DNA of 43,786 nt from positions 1 to 43,786 of the forward strand of contig WSUB01000256.1 in NCBI GenBank assembly GCA_019633425.1. Reading direction: 5' to 3'. Source of the stretch: Tulasnella sp. 424. Lineage: Eukaryota > Basidiomycota > Agaricomycetes > Cantharellales > Tulasnellaceae. Below are positions 32,017 through 41,639 of this stretch, piece by piece (the stretch's first letter is position 1; each line of letters opens with the position of its first letter). The notes under the pieces were generated by a model. That model was not told the DNA's origin. It worked only from the letters and a program-made list of their open reading frames with translations, and searched no databases. The translations under genes and the position numbers were made by a program.

Positions 32017-34460
32017 ATGCAAGGAAAGGAAAGCCACGAGGCCAACCCTCAGGCGTCCGGTTCCGGTCAAGAGCCCCATCGTGAGTTCCAACTTAGCGAC
32101 AAACTAGTGCGTTCAGTCCGGGTCTCGAGGGATAGTTGCAACGAATTGCTGACACGGTTTTGTGTCTGTAGCGGGCCAAGCTCAAAAAGTTTGGCCGGTG
32201 GCGACTCGATCCCTCCTTGATCGAATTCCCTGGAGACGCCCAGGAGTTTCATGGGGGATTCGCCACGGTTTCACAGGCACATTTAGCTTCGACTCTCAAT
32301 CGTCAAACTTCTAAGGTAAGGGCTCTGTGGCAATAACCTCCTCATTGTCAGCATGGCGAATGTTTGACCGGGTCGTCTGTTCCAACAGCTTGTGGCGGTC
32401 AAGAAACTGAAGATAGAAAATAATGCAGATGTAGAACGCGTATTGGGCGTAAGAGTTCTTCCTCCGATTACAGAACTTGATCGAATTACCAACCTTTCTC
32501 AGTTGGCGCTCAGGGAATCAGAGTTCGTGGCCAAGCTTTCGCATCCCAACATTGTTAGATTCGAAGGATTTGTTGAGGATGCGTCCAATCATATGATCTG
32601 GCTGGTTTTCCCATGGGAAGAAAACGGAAATTTGAGGGACTTCCTTGCGTCTGGAGAATGGGAAATACCTGAGCGAATATCGCTGGTACAATCAATCTCT
32701 TCTCCTTTGACCCACTGCTGAGGAGTCTCGTTTTTCAGATTAACGACGTAGCACAAGGGCTTAAATATCTCCATAGTAGGGCCCCGCCCGTATATCATGG
32801 CGACCTTAAATCGGTAGGCGTGCACCGTCGAAAATCAGCTTGGTAGTCTGGCTAATTCGGATTGTCTGCAGCTTAACATCTTGGTAAATCCCGAGTTCCG
32901 CGCTGTAATTACGGATTTTGGCTCTGCCCACCTTCTCAGAACCAAGGACTTTGACAAGGATGCGAAGAAACGTGAACCGCAGCCAAGACCGGAGCAAGCC
33001 ACGGGCGAGGAGAGTATGACGCTTCAAGCAGTGTACTCTGCCTCCACCAACACAATAACCCTCACCGGCGACAAGTACACCCTTCGCTGGGCTGCGCCCG
33101 AGCTGCTGAGGGAGGAGCTACCGAGTCTTGCATGCGATATCTGGGCTTTGGGCTGGATCGCTTATGAGGTACGACGAACCAAGAGGATCATTCTTCGTCG
33201 ATGCTTATAGACTTCGGCTGAGATAGGTGATGACCAACACCATTCCATTTCACGATGTCAAAAGGGATGTCGTCGTAGTCAGTCGGGTCATTCAAGGAAA
33301 CCTTCCGTCCATCACCAACCATGCCCGCATGTCATTGATCCAAGCGCTTTGTTCGCTCATGGCTCAGTGTTGGAGCATTATCCCTGATAAACGACCGACA
33401 GCAGCCGATTGTGTCAGATTAATCTCTTGGATGGTGAGTTAGTGGTACTGGTAATGGATCGAGGTCGTCCATGTTTCTATGTAGCTGACCCGCCATGCAC
33501 TCGATACAGCCAATGATTGTCCCAGCACCTACTCAAGCCGGAGACCCACAGGTCTCTCAGACTCACTATGCTGGACTTCTCTTTAAACTTGGACAAATGT
33601 ACAAAGGGCAGTCCGATTATGTCAACGCGTTGGACTGCTTCACCAAGGCATTGAATATTTACGCAACCATTGAGGACACCCGCGGAAAGGCTGACGCTCT
33701 GCGGGGTCTTGCTGAAGTACATCGGTTTCAAGCGGAGTACAGCAAGGCCGCAGGTTCCTACTCCAAAGCTCTACAGCTCTATACCGACATCGGCGATCAT
33801 AGATGGAGAGCCTACGCTCTATGGGGTCTCGGTGAGGTGCACCGACACCTAGGCGAGTACACCGAAGCCGCCACGTCCTACTCCGAGGCCCTGCAGATTT
33901 CTACCAACATTCGCGATCAGGCCGGGAGAGCTAACGCTCTTTTGGGTCTCGCTGATATACATCTGTCACGAAGGGAGTACGACGCGGCTATAAAATTGTA
34001 CTCTGAAAGCCTTCAAATACGTACCGACGGGGGATTTAGCCTAGGGAGAGCCGACGTTTTGAGCAGTCTTGGTGAGGTTCATCGATTGCGAGGAGAGTAC
34101 AGCGAGGCGATCAAGTTCCACTCCGAATCCCTCCAGATATGCACCGAAATGGGTCACAGATCAGGACAAGCCCAAGATCTATGGGGTCTCGCTGAGGTTT
34201 ATCTTTCTCTACAGGACTACGACGATGCCGCTTCGTTCTTCTCCGAATCCCTGCACATTTTTACCGACATCGGCCATAAAGACCAGAGAGCCGATGCTCT
34301 ACTTGGCCTTGCTAAAACGCACGATAGGCAGGGCCACCGTAGTGAAGCAATATCTTGCTACACAGACGCCTCTGAAGCCTATCGAGAAGTTGGAGACTCC
34401 GAGAGCGCAGCCGACGCTTTGAAGAAGGCCGCTGATCTCCGCACCAAAGAGGCCGCGTGA
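32017..34460 (+). CDS. Protein kinase-TPR fusion, copy B4 (8 exons)
   Basis: Exons are 32017-32106, 32172-32315, 32389-32448, 32503-32685, 32739-32813, 32872-33168, 33227-33433 and 33510-34460, 668 codons. All introns are GT-AG and in phase with the other copies. The N-terminus starts MQGKESHEANPQ. Kinase motifs are GGFATV, VAVKK, FPWEENGNL, HGDLKS-LN, DFG and WAAPE. The DFG-following segment reads GSAHLLRTKD where B1-B3 have GSARRLGxKD, a local change in the activation segment. The TPR part has seven 40-residue repeats and ends TKEAA. This is the last unit of the array. Its promoter lies immediately beyond the hAT element. Confidence 0.88.
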
Positions 34461-35300
34461 TGGGTTAACCGATATATTCGAGATTAAACTAGACTCTTTG
34501 TTTTCGTTGGGGTAAACTTCTGTTGTATGTGTGGTGTCTAAACTTCATGTATTACGTTTCATTCGCCCAAGCGCCTGCATTCCGTTTTTTGTCATCCGTT
34601 GGCACCCCCTGCCTGCTGTAGAAGAAATCAACGGTCTCTCGTATATCATAGTCCTCTTAGGTGTTCTCATCATTGCTGTACTTTCTCGAACACGACCACC
34701 CCAACTTCTTTGAGTGAGAGCCCGCGACATCAGGAAAACGCGTTTTGCTTGTATACACGAGATGTAGCTACGGCGATCTACACCCGTGCACAGGGTCTAT
34801 GTGGAGTACAAGGGTTTAAGGGTACAGCGTTGTAGCCATGCTATCTACAACTTCGTACGGTACTCCTCTGAACTCTATGTTACTCTATGTGTTCTCTGTG
34901 TAGGTTAGCCCATGTCCCTAAGGGTATCCAGAGAGCCTCAGCGAGTCTGCGAGAATAGTACCGTGGTCTGTAGTACCTCATTGCTTCGGCTATGACTGCA
35001 TATGACAGTCTCTTTCACGGAAAATGGTTTGCATGTCCTGGGTCGGTATGCAGAAGGCTGGGTACGTCTATCCGGCAGTGCGAAATCCTTACGCCTTACT
35101 CCCACGTGGCAAACACACTCCGAACACCTTACTCACAACACCGCCACGGTTATTTCTCAAAGCCCGGCATCCTTGCCGTGCCTCCTGCATTTCTACAACA
35201 GTGCGGAGTGGTAACCTTGCTTTTTCTTTTCCACGGTTGATGCGTGCGAGTGTAGTAACAGAGGTTCCGGATCCGTTGTGCACCACGTCTTTAGCCGCTC
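34461..35300. other. Array end and unassigned spacer
   Basis: Homology to the B1 and B3 3' flanks runs to about 34727 (GAGTGAGAGCCCGCGA) and then stops. This is the right edge of the array. Positions 34738-35300 contain repetitive-looking sequence (CTCTATGTTACTCTATGTGTTCTCTGTGTAGG) that could be long-terminal-repeat debris, but I cannot define ends. No gene is called. Confidence 0.45.
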
Positions 35301-35302
35301 GG

Positions 35303-35383
35303 CGCCGTCCCTTCCAGATCTCGCCTCTCTTTCATCTCGCTACCTCCTCACCATGAACTCTTTGCATATAATAGACCAGGATG
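35303..35383 (+). repeat. Inverted duplicate of 38744-38825 (copy 1)
   Basis: About 80 bases starting CGCCGTCCCTTCCAGATCTC match the reverse complement of 38744-38825 with few mismatches. Translation in the shared frame gives PSLPDLASLSSRYLLT and IIDQD. Confidence 0.75.
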
Positions 35384-35460
35384 TCGTGTCCTCTCGACGT
35401 TCTTTTGCGCCCTGACCACCGACGTGTCGCTCGGCTTCAACAACTCCCGCTGCGGGGCCT

Positions 35461-36705
35461 TTGCCGTCGACTGGAGCTCACGCCGCCACCGAGTGGGAAT
35501 TGGAAGGGGATAGGGAGCTTTGGAGGAGGAATGCGCGAGAGCAGTACACCAAGGGCATCAAGGATACCCCTGGTCAGGTCAGGGGAGGTTACATCATCAT
35601 TTGGGCTTGGTTAGTGCTGATGCCGAGCGTGAAGAGTTGGGGGCTGCCTACCACTTTGCAAAGAGGTGCGGTGTTTCCTTTATTTCGTGGCTTGAGGATT
35701 CACGTTGACTTGGCTCTTTCATTTTTTTGCAGTCCTGTCTCTCACCATCCCTGCGATGCCGCCCGCGAATCCATCTTGCCTCTCTTCTCCGTCGCCAAAC
35801 AAAGCGCTCGGTACTCGGCTTTGTCGCCCGCTCCATCCATCTTCCTCCTCTTTCAAGCTCTTCACCCGCATCCAGCTCGACGATTTTTACTCGACTGTAG
35901 CACGTTTCAAAGAGCGTCTTCAGCGGAACCCCGAGAAAGTCACCGAAGCCGGATGGACCATGATGGCGGCGCTCAACATTTCGGCCGTCTTGGACTCTGG
36001 AAGGGGAGACGGTGTGCAGCGTCAAGTCTACGAATGGATGTCGTCATCCGCAAGCGGGCGGAGTGCTACGAACGATCAAGGCCGAACTCCAGCAGGACAA
36101 CTCGGCCTGCAGCTGGCAGGAGAGGGGATTCGGAAAACGACGCGATGCAGGTGGATTCGGTTTATGCCAACTCGCCGACTCCGGTGAATGAGCCTGAAGT
36201 CCAGATGACAGATGCTGCCTCGTCGTTGCAAGGCCCGGCCGCTCCATGGAGGCGCTTTCCACAAACCGACCGCCCGTCGAGGAGTTGTCGTGCACGGCCC
36301 AGCTGGCGTTACATCTCACCTTTGAGCTGCTGCTCCACACCATGCGACACCCATCCCTTCCGTCCAGATTCCGTCAACCCTTACCTCACCACCATCTGCA
36401 CATTCCTCGCCACGATCTTCAGGAACGAGATCACTCTGCAGATCGTGGAGAAGTTCGTTCCCCGGAACGAATTCACCCTCTTCTTTACACAAATCTACCA
36501 AAAGACGAGCTCGTCGAGATCTGGCTCCGGTGCCTCTCGCTTGGACAACGAAGGGTCCAAGACCTCGAAATGGTTTGGCTCGAGTCCTTTGCTGGAGGAT
36601 TGGTGCTTGCGTGGAACCGAGTGGGTGAGGAGGGTGTCTGAGCGCGGATTCTGGAGAACGGCTTCGTCCTCGTCAAATCGGAGGCTGGTATCACTTCCGA
36701 GATGA
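35461..36705 (+). pseudogene. EST1/SMG-like (telomerase/NMD-type) gene relic
   Basis: Pieces in three frames match the DNA/RNA-binding domain of fungal EST1/SMG-type proteins, from family memory: EWELEGDRELWRRNAREQ, GRLHHHLGLVSADAEREE and AAYHFAK; then after an in-phase intron (35665-35731) ARESILPLFS, LFTRIQLDDF, MMAALNISAVLDSGR, EELSCTAQLALHLTFELLL, SVNPYLTTICTFLATIF and EDWCLRGTEWVRR with ERGFW. The frame changes at least six times. The first shift is explained by a tandem GTCAG duplication at 35573-35582; removing one unit restores PGQGRLHHHLGL. The expected N-terminal TPR-like part is not seen. One long open frame crosses the region by chance. Confidence 0.7.
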
Positions 36706-38598
36706 ACATTCTCATCCCACCGGTTGCCCTAATCCAAATCGTCCGGGAAAACCCAAAATCGACATTCTTAAATTTTGAAATCTAAAATTCGACTCTAATC
36801 TACTCAAATAAACCGCGTGTTCTCAAAATTCGCCTGTAATGACCTCAGATTTACTGCACTGAACTTTGACCGTGGCGCTCACCTAAACCCCGGTCACTTC
36901 CTCAACCCCGTGAACGGCGAGCAACAAGAGATGAAAGGCGAGGATCAAATGACAAATGATGAGGGGTAAACAAAAAGCAGCGGTAGTCAAACGACAATTA
37001 GGGAAAGAAGGATCCAAGGATACCAAAATATGAAGGGCAGTGGGCAGGAAGGAAGCCTCGAAATGTGTGCAGTGAAACATAAACGACAGAAGGCGGAGAG
37101 CGAGGGTACTTGGTGACAGGTTGGTTAAAGGCTAGCATATAGGGAAAGATGAAGAACAAATGCGTTGACGAAATAAGCTGGATTGTGGTCGCGGAACTTG
37201 TCGACGTGAAACAGTCTGGTTGAGAAGTTCGAAATTTGGTGACGGGAGCTTTGCCCACGGCGTCGGGAGCCTCCAAGAGCGTTAAGAGCTCCGAAATTGG
37301 CCTCGGGTGTTAGGAGCGGTGCCGAAAGCCTCGATAATGCTGGCGAGAAGCTTAAAATGGTCACCGAGAGTCGTTGGACGTGCGCATGATCGGATTTGGG
37401 GCAGGAAGGGTGTCGACATAAGAAATGTCGTCAAAAGTTCAAATCGGTGTCAAAGCTTTTGAAATGAGCATCAAGAGGTTTGACGAGGTCGATGAGAGGC
37501 GTGAATAAGGTCGGCAAGAGCCGTTAGACATCGATATAAACGGAGTCGCGGTGGGCAGGGTGTTATTGCGATAAAATCTGATCGAAATGTTCGAAACTGG
37601 ATTCAAGGGGCTCAAGGTGGCGTCTAAAACGGTGTTGATTAGGCCGGCGAGAGATGTTGGACGCGGAAATCAGTGGAGTCGCGGTCAGAGAGGAAGTCCG
37701 CGTGAAAGGAATTCTGCCGATCGATGACCAGTAAAGCCAGCGGAATGTATTTAAACGCTCCCTAAAAATACTATTACACTCCTCAGGATGTCCCATGCGT
37801 CGCCGGAAGTAGGTCCAAGACTGGGGAGCAGCTCGCTACCGCGGCTGAGCGGTATTTCGCCCATAGCTCGCTCAATTCTTCGAATTTCACCACGCTAGGG
37901 CTACTTATAGGAGGCTATTATTTAGTTCTGTTTTACAGTGGACTTAGCTCAACGAAATACCCTTTCTAAGACCCTAATCCAGACGTAATCCGATCATTCA
38001 GATCCCACGCCTTCTCTCCCTCCATGCACAGTTTGAGGCAGAATGAGAAAGAGAAGCAGAAACTCCTACTTGTCGAATCCTATCTAAGTACATGCTCGGC
38101 TATCCACAAAATATGGCTCCAGTGAGTACTCACCTTTAGATATTCATCTTTCTATGTGTTGTCCTTTGAGGAACCTTACCATCCGCACCCAAGCCTAACC
38201 CGTTCTAGTGCTGAATATCGTGAGACCATACGAGACCATTGGAGGTGAATTTCAAGACAGTGAATCTTATTCGAGTACATGAGAGTTGTGGTTATGGATT
38301 TTCAAAAATTTCAATTTTCCATTTTGGGTTTCCTGGGACGATTTAGATTTCCTTGCCCATCGGGAAAGGCTTGTCACTCGCGCACCCCATTCTCCGGCGA
38401 CACTTACCTGGTGGGCTGCCGGTGACTAGATCTGTTGGAAGGACCGATAATGATGATCTAATCTACGATAGCTATGACCCCGGACCCTTACAGCCAGTCA
38501 CGGTGTCACGAAATGCCTGGGGAGTGGAGCTGTCCCGAAAATAATTCCATAATAAGGAGACTATGCTAGGAAGTGCAAAGTCATTCATGAAAGAAATG
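36706..38598. other. Non-coding stretch with degenerate tandem repeat
   Basis: No gene is recognised. The first part (36740-37150) is AT-rich with no consistent frame. Positions about 37356-37700 hold a diverged tandem repeat, entered separately. Positions 38340-38545 have a short open frame without known motifs. Confidence 0.5.
37356..37700. repeat. Degenerate tandem repeat, period about 130-150 bp
   Basis: Related starts occur at about 37356 (GGTCACCGAGAGTCGTTGGACG), 37508 (AGGTCGGCAAGAGCCGTTAG) and 37641 (AGGCCGGCGAGAGATGTTGG), 152 and 133 bases apart. CGGAGTCGCGGT / TGGAGTCGCGGT follows in the last two. An older unit may precede, at 37250-37350. Confidence 0.45.
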
Positions 38599-38832
38599 TC
38601 ATCTTACAACCCAGAGAATGCCAGAAAATTTCGCGAGCTCATCAAGCAACCGTTCGAGGACCACAGAATCCCCAAACTCGTCAGTGAGTGAGGCTTCCGC
38701 GGCATTTTGTAAACAATAATAAGTCTCTCGGAACGTATTGATAATGTCCTGGTCTATTACATCCAAAGATTTCAGGGTGAAGAGGTAGCGAGATGAAAGA
38801 GAGGCGAGATCTGGAAGGGACGGCGTTGACAC
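38599..38832 (-). CDS. Short reverse-strand exon, hypothetical
   Basis: This exon encodes PSLPDLASLSSRYLFTLKSL then VIDQDIINTFRETYY and FGDSVVLERLLDELAKFSG. A splice acceptor ending AATTCAG lies just upstream (about 38855), and a possible donor GTAAGATG follows Gly-Ile-Leu-Trp-Val. It is thus probably an internal exon and not a complete gene. The first 80 bases are an inverted duplicate of 35303-35383. The product is not recognised, and I cannot find convincing adjoining exons. Confidence 0.4.
   Translation of the reverse strand: MSTPSLPDLASLSSRYLFTLKSLDVIDQDIINTFRETYYCLQNAAEASLTDEFGDSVVLERLLDELAKFSGILWVVR
38744..38825 (-). repeat. Inverted duplicate of 35303-35383 (copy 2)
   Basis: The reverse complement reads CGCCGTCCCTTCCAGATCTC onward and matches copy 1 over about 80 bases. 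The two copies flank the EST1-like relic in opposite orientation. Confidence 0.75.
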
Positions 38833-39154
38833 TGAGTCGACCGGGCTGCCTGAATTTCACACGGGTTTCAGACGCCCGTCGTATTAGATTTCACCCAGAC
38901 CCATAGTGAAATTGTGCTTGGAGAATGAAATTCACGTTCCCAGTATTCAGTAGTCGTCAATAGAATTTCATTCTGTTTTTTGGAACACGTTTAATACGCT
39001 TGGAGAGTGAAATTCATAACTTTTCAGTTCAAATAGGACGAGAAATCAGAGAAAGCGCGTTGAAATTTGGATAAAAAAGAAATAAATTCAGACAAAAGCG
39101 CGTGTATGAAATCTAAACAAATTATAATGAAATCCAACGCGAAAGCAACAGTTG
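38833..39154. other. AT-rich spacer
   Basis: No gene is seen. The text contains recurring GTGAAATTCA/TGAAATTTCA-like pieces (about 38855, 38890, 38925, 39005) that could be short inverted repeats. Confidence 0.4.
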
Positions 39155-40840
39155 CTACTCGTCGTCGCACCCATCGGATGATGGAACACCGTGGTCAGCA
39201 TCATCAGCGTCGTCAGCGTCGTCCCTATCATCTATGCCCTCCTCCTCGTCGCCTTCCTGCTCCCCATCTTCACCAGCTATGCCCTTGTCCTCGTCCAAAT
39301 CCCTGTCCTCGTCCAAGTCCTCGTCTAAGTCTTCATCTAAGTCCTCGTCTAAGTCGTCCTCGTCCAAATCGTCTAAGTCAGTCTTGTTTTCGGCGTCTTG
39401 TTTGCGCGCTGTCGACTTCGTAGACTTGCCGAGCTTGGAGCCAGCCGGAATGGATCCTCTGGGTGTTGGTTTTTTCTTTGTTGACAAGTCTGGTGGTGGA
39501 AGGCCGGCCTCTAGAGCTCCCTTGTGTGTTACCTTGCTTCTTCGGACTGCAATAGCGCTTTCTGGAATGTCGATGTTAGCATTGTAGCTCCGGAAGTTGT
39601 GAAGGTACATCTGAGCGAGTTTTCCGGTGGCCCAGTTCTGGCGGAAGCGGCGAAGGAAAGGCTCCTTCTCGGCGACCTATTACGGTCAACAGTCAAATTC
39701 GACAACGGAAAAATGGAGACCAGAGAAAAGGTAGGCGTACTGCGCGGTAGAGATCCCCGATGACAATAGGGTCTTGATTTTTCCAAGATTGATTGAAGTC
39801 CAGAGTATGACAGGAGAGATCACGAACAGTTCTCTGAGCGAAGGAATCAAGCAGTCTTAAATAAGCGCGTATTCTAGGGCAATAGTGAGGACACTTACCT
39901 GGACCTTTGCATATGTTTTATAGTCATCCGAGAGGCCCATCTCAACCTGTAGCGAGTATCTTGCTGCCTCAGGCTCGTCGATAAGCTGGCCTGTCTTCGC
40001 ATCAGCGGTGGTGGAGGTAGGGTGTGTAGTGCGATGACGTTTCGCCGTTCGCTCAAGCCGTTCAACGGCCAGGCGCTGGCTGGCATTTTCCGCTAGGAAA
40101 TCGAGGACCACAAATGTCCAACACAATTAGCCATTTACGATGCTTAGGATACTGATCGAGCTTATTACTTACCTTCGAGCTCCTTGATACGTTGCTCGAG
40201 AGCTGTAGACGAGATAGAGATGGGAAAACAACTACAAGAGTGAAATGTCGCCTGTTTCCTGCTTACCCTTGTTGTCCGCTGCATTCAGTTGTTGTTCGCG
40301 ACGATCTACGGCGTTAGACTTCTTAGAATTGCTTGCTGTAGTGACTGGTTTGGGTGGTATGTTCTCCTTTGCTGGTTTTTCAGAGTTCGCTGACGGTGCC
40401 TTCTGAACCTTCTTTGTGCCGCCCTTTGAATTCTTGGTACTTGCTGTGGGAGCTTGAGTCGACTTGATCCCAGAGTCTTTGACGGCCTTCGTCTTAGGTT
40501 TCTTTGCGGGTGGTTGTTCTAAATCGGGCTCGGGAGGGCCGGTGGTACCGGTGTTGGAGGCCTGGTCGACGGCTTGAGCTTGCCTCTTGCGTGATGTTGG
40601 CTCGGGTCGGGATTTGTTTGCAGCGGGATCGTCTTTGCTGCCTTTGTTAGCTGCTAATCGTCTTGGGCGAGAGCTTTGCTCCTTTGACGGGACTTGAGGG
40701 TTGGCGTGGGCGTTGGGCTTGGCTGGATTGGAATCGTTCTTCAAAGTGTTGGGGCCCTTGCGAGTGACCATGCGGGTGGCCTTGCCGGTTGGCTGTGGAG
40801 CGGAGAGAGTCGCGTCGGTCTTGTTGTTTGCCTTTGCCAT
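39155..40840 (-). CDS. Five-exon protein with basic N-terminus, coiled coil and acidic tail
   Basis: Exons (reverse strand) are 40840-40267, 40202-40173, 40092-39899, 39833-39741 and 39676-39155, 470 codons. The four GT-AG introns are 64-80 nt with fully consistent phase, so the gene appears intact. Residues 1-190 are Lys/Pro/Thr-rich with nuclear-localisation-like RKRQAQ and KKPKTK. Residues about 190-220 form a heptad-like segment (KALEQRIKELEAENASQRLA). Next is EMGLSDDYKTYAKVQ. Residues about 267-330 hold RTVRDLSCHTLDFNQSW, GDLYRA, FLRRFRQNWATGKLAQMYLH. The C-terminus has an Asp/Glu/Leu repeat and ends CDDE. The middle resembles a conserved agaricomycete family often found near transposons (recalled, not checked). 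A nuclear location is inferred. Confidence 0.8.
39290..39375 (-). repeat. 12-bp coding minisatellite in acidic tail
   Basis: The reverse strand repeats a GACTTAGACGAG-type unit with small variations, encoding DLDE units in tandem. It is strongly purine/pyrimidine-biased and prone to length change. Confidence 0.7.
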
Positions 40841-41639
40841 GGTTGATAGCGGTTTGTAGACGAGGTTGGTGGCAATGAACTCAGAGGCAGAGGATCAGAA
40901 TACAAGAGGGCGGAAACAATAAGGACTGACCCTGGACGCATTAAAGTACCATTTCTTCCCATAACAAACATGACAGCCTCCTAACCAACCGATAAATACT
41001 TCCTGACCGACCGATAGGAATACTCCTACTTGCTGATCTATCCGGTTGTTGCAAAAGGAAGCTGAAAGCTGAAGCTGACGGTGAGTTCATTCATTTGAAC
41101 TTAGACTGGTTCACTGTAGCGCTGGACGATGATCTCATGATGCCAATCCTGTTGAGGCACGTTGCGAGAATGGAGAGTCAAGTTATAGAATGGTGCAGTA
41201 AAGAAATCAAGCATGGGGTGATATGGCTGATTAGGGCACTCGCGCCTACCATTGGGTTCGAGGTGCGTCGAGGATAGGGGGATGGGTGGGAATTAGATGT
41301 TGGTTTTCGACTTTGGAAACCAAGCGACTGGAAAGAGCAGTCAGAAACCTTTCGTTCCGGCATGATGGAAGTAAACAGCTGTGAGTATACTTGGTAAATT
41401 TAAGGGAGATACTCTATTTGGTCTCGGAGTAAATAAATACGCTAATTTACAAGTGTTGTATCGGTATCATGCCCGGGACTTGTGTAATCGAATTCATTGG
41501 GATTATCAGGTTGAGACCAAGGCCACAAGGGGCCGCTCGGTGGCGAATCAAAAGTAGGATTATGTGTTCTTGTGATCGACTGTCTAGAGGGAAGGTTTTC
41601 TTTTCAGTTAAGTATTATTGGGGGTAGGGTCGCTTGATG
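40841..41639. other. Spacer upstream of reverse-strand gene
   Basis: It presumably includes the promoter of the gene ending at 39155. An open frame at 41095-41277 (MNLDWFTVALDDDLM) shows no known motif and no clear splice context. Nothing else is seen. Confidence 0.4.

Noticed and set aside
34738..35300. A possible solo LTR at the array edge
   Set aside because: I could not find matching ends or a target duplication, so the boundary and nature are unsupported.
35461..36705. A 414-codon open frame that could be a single intact gene
   Set aside because: Family-like motifs jump between all three frames within it and a splice pair at 35665-35731 lies inside, so the long frame is fortuitous.
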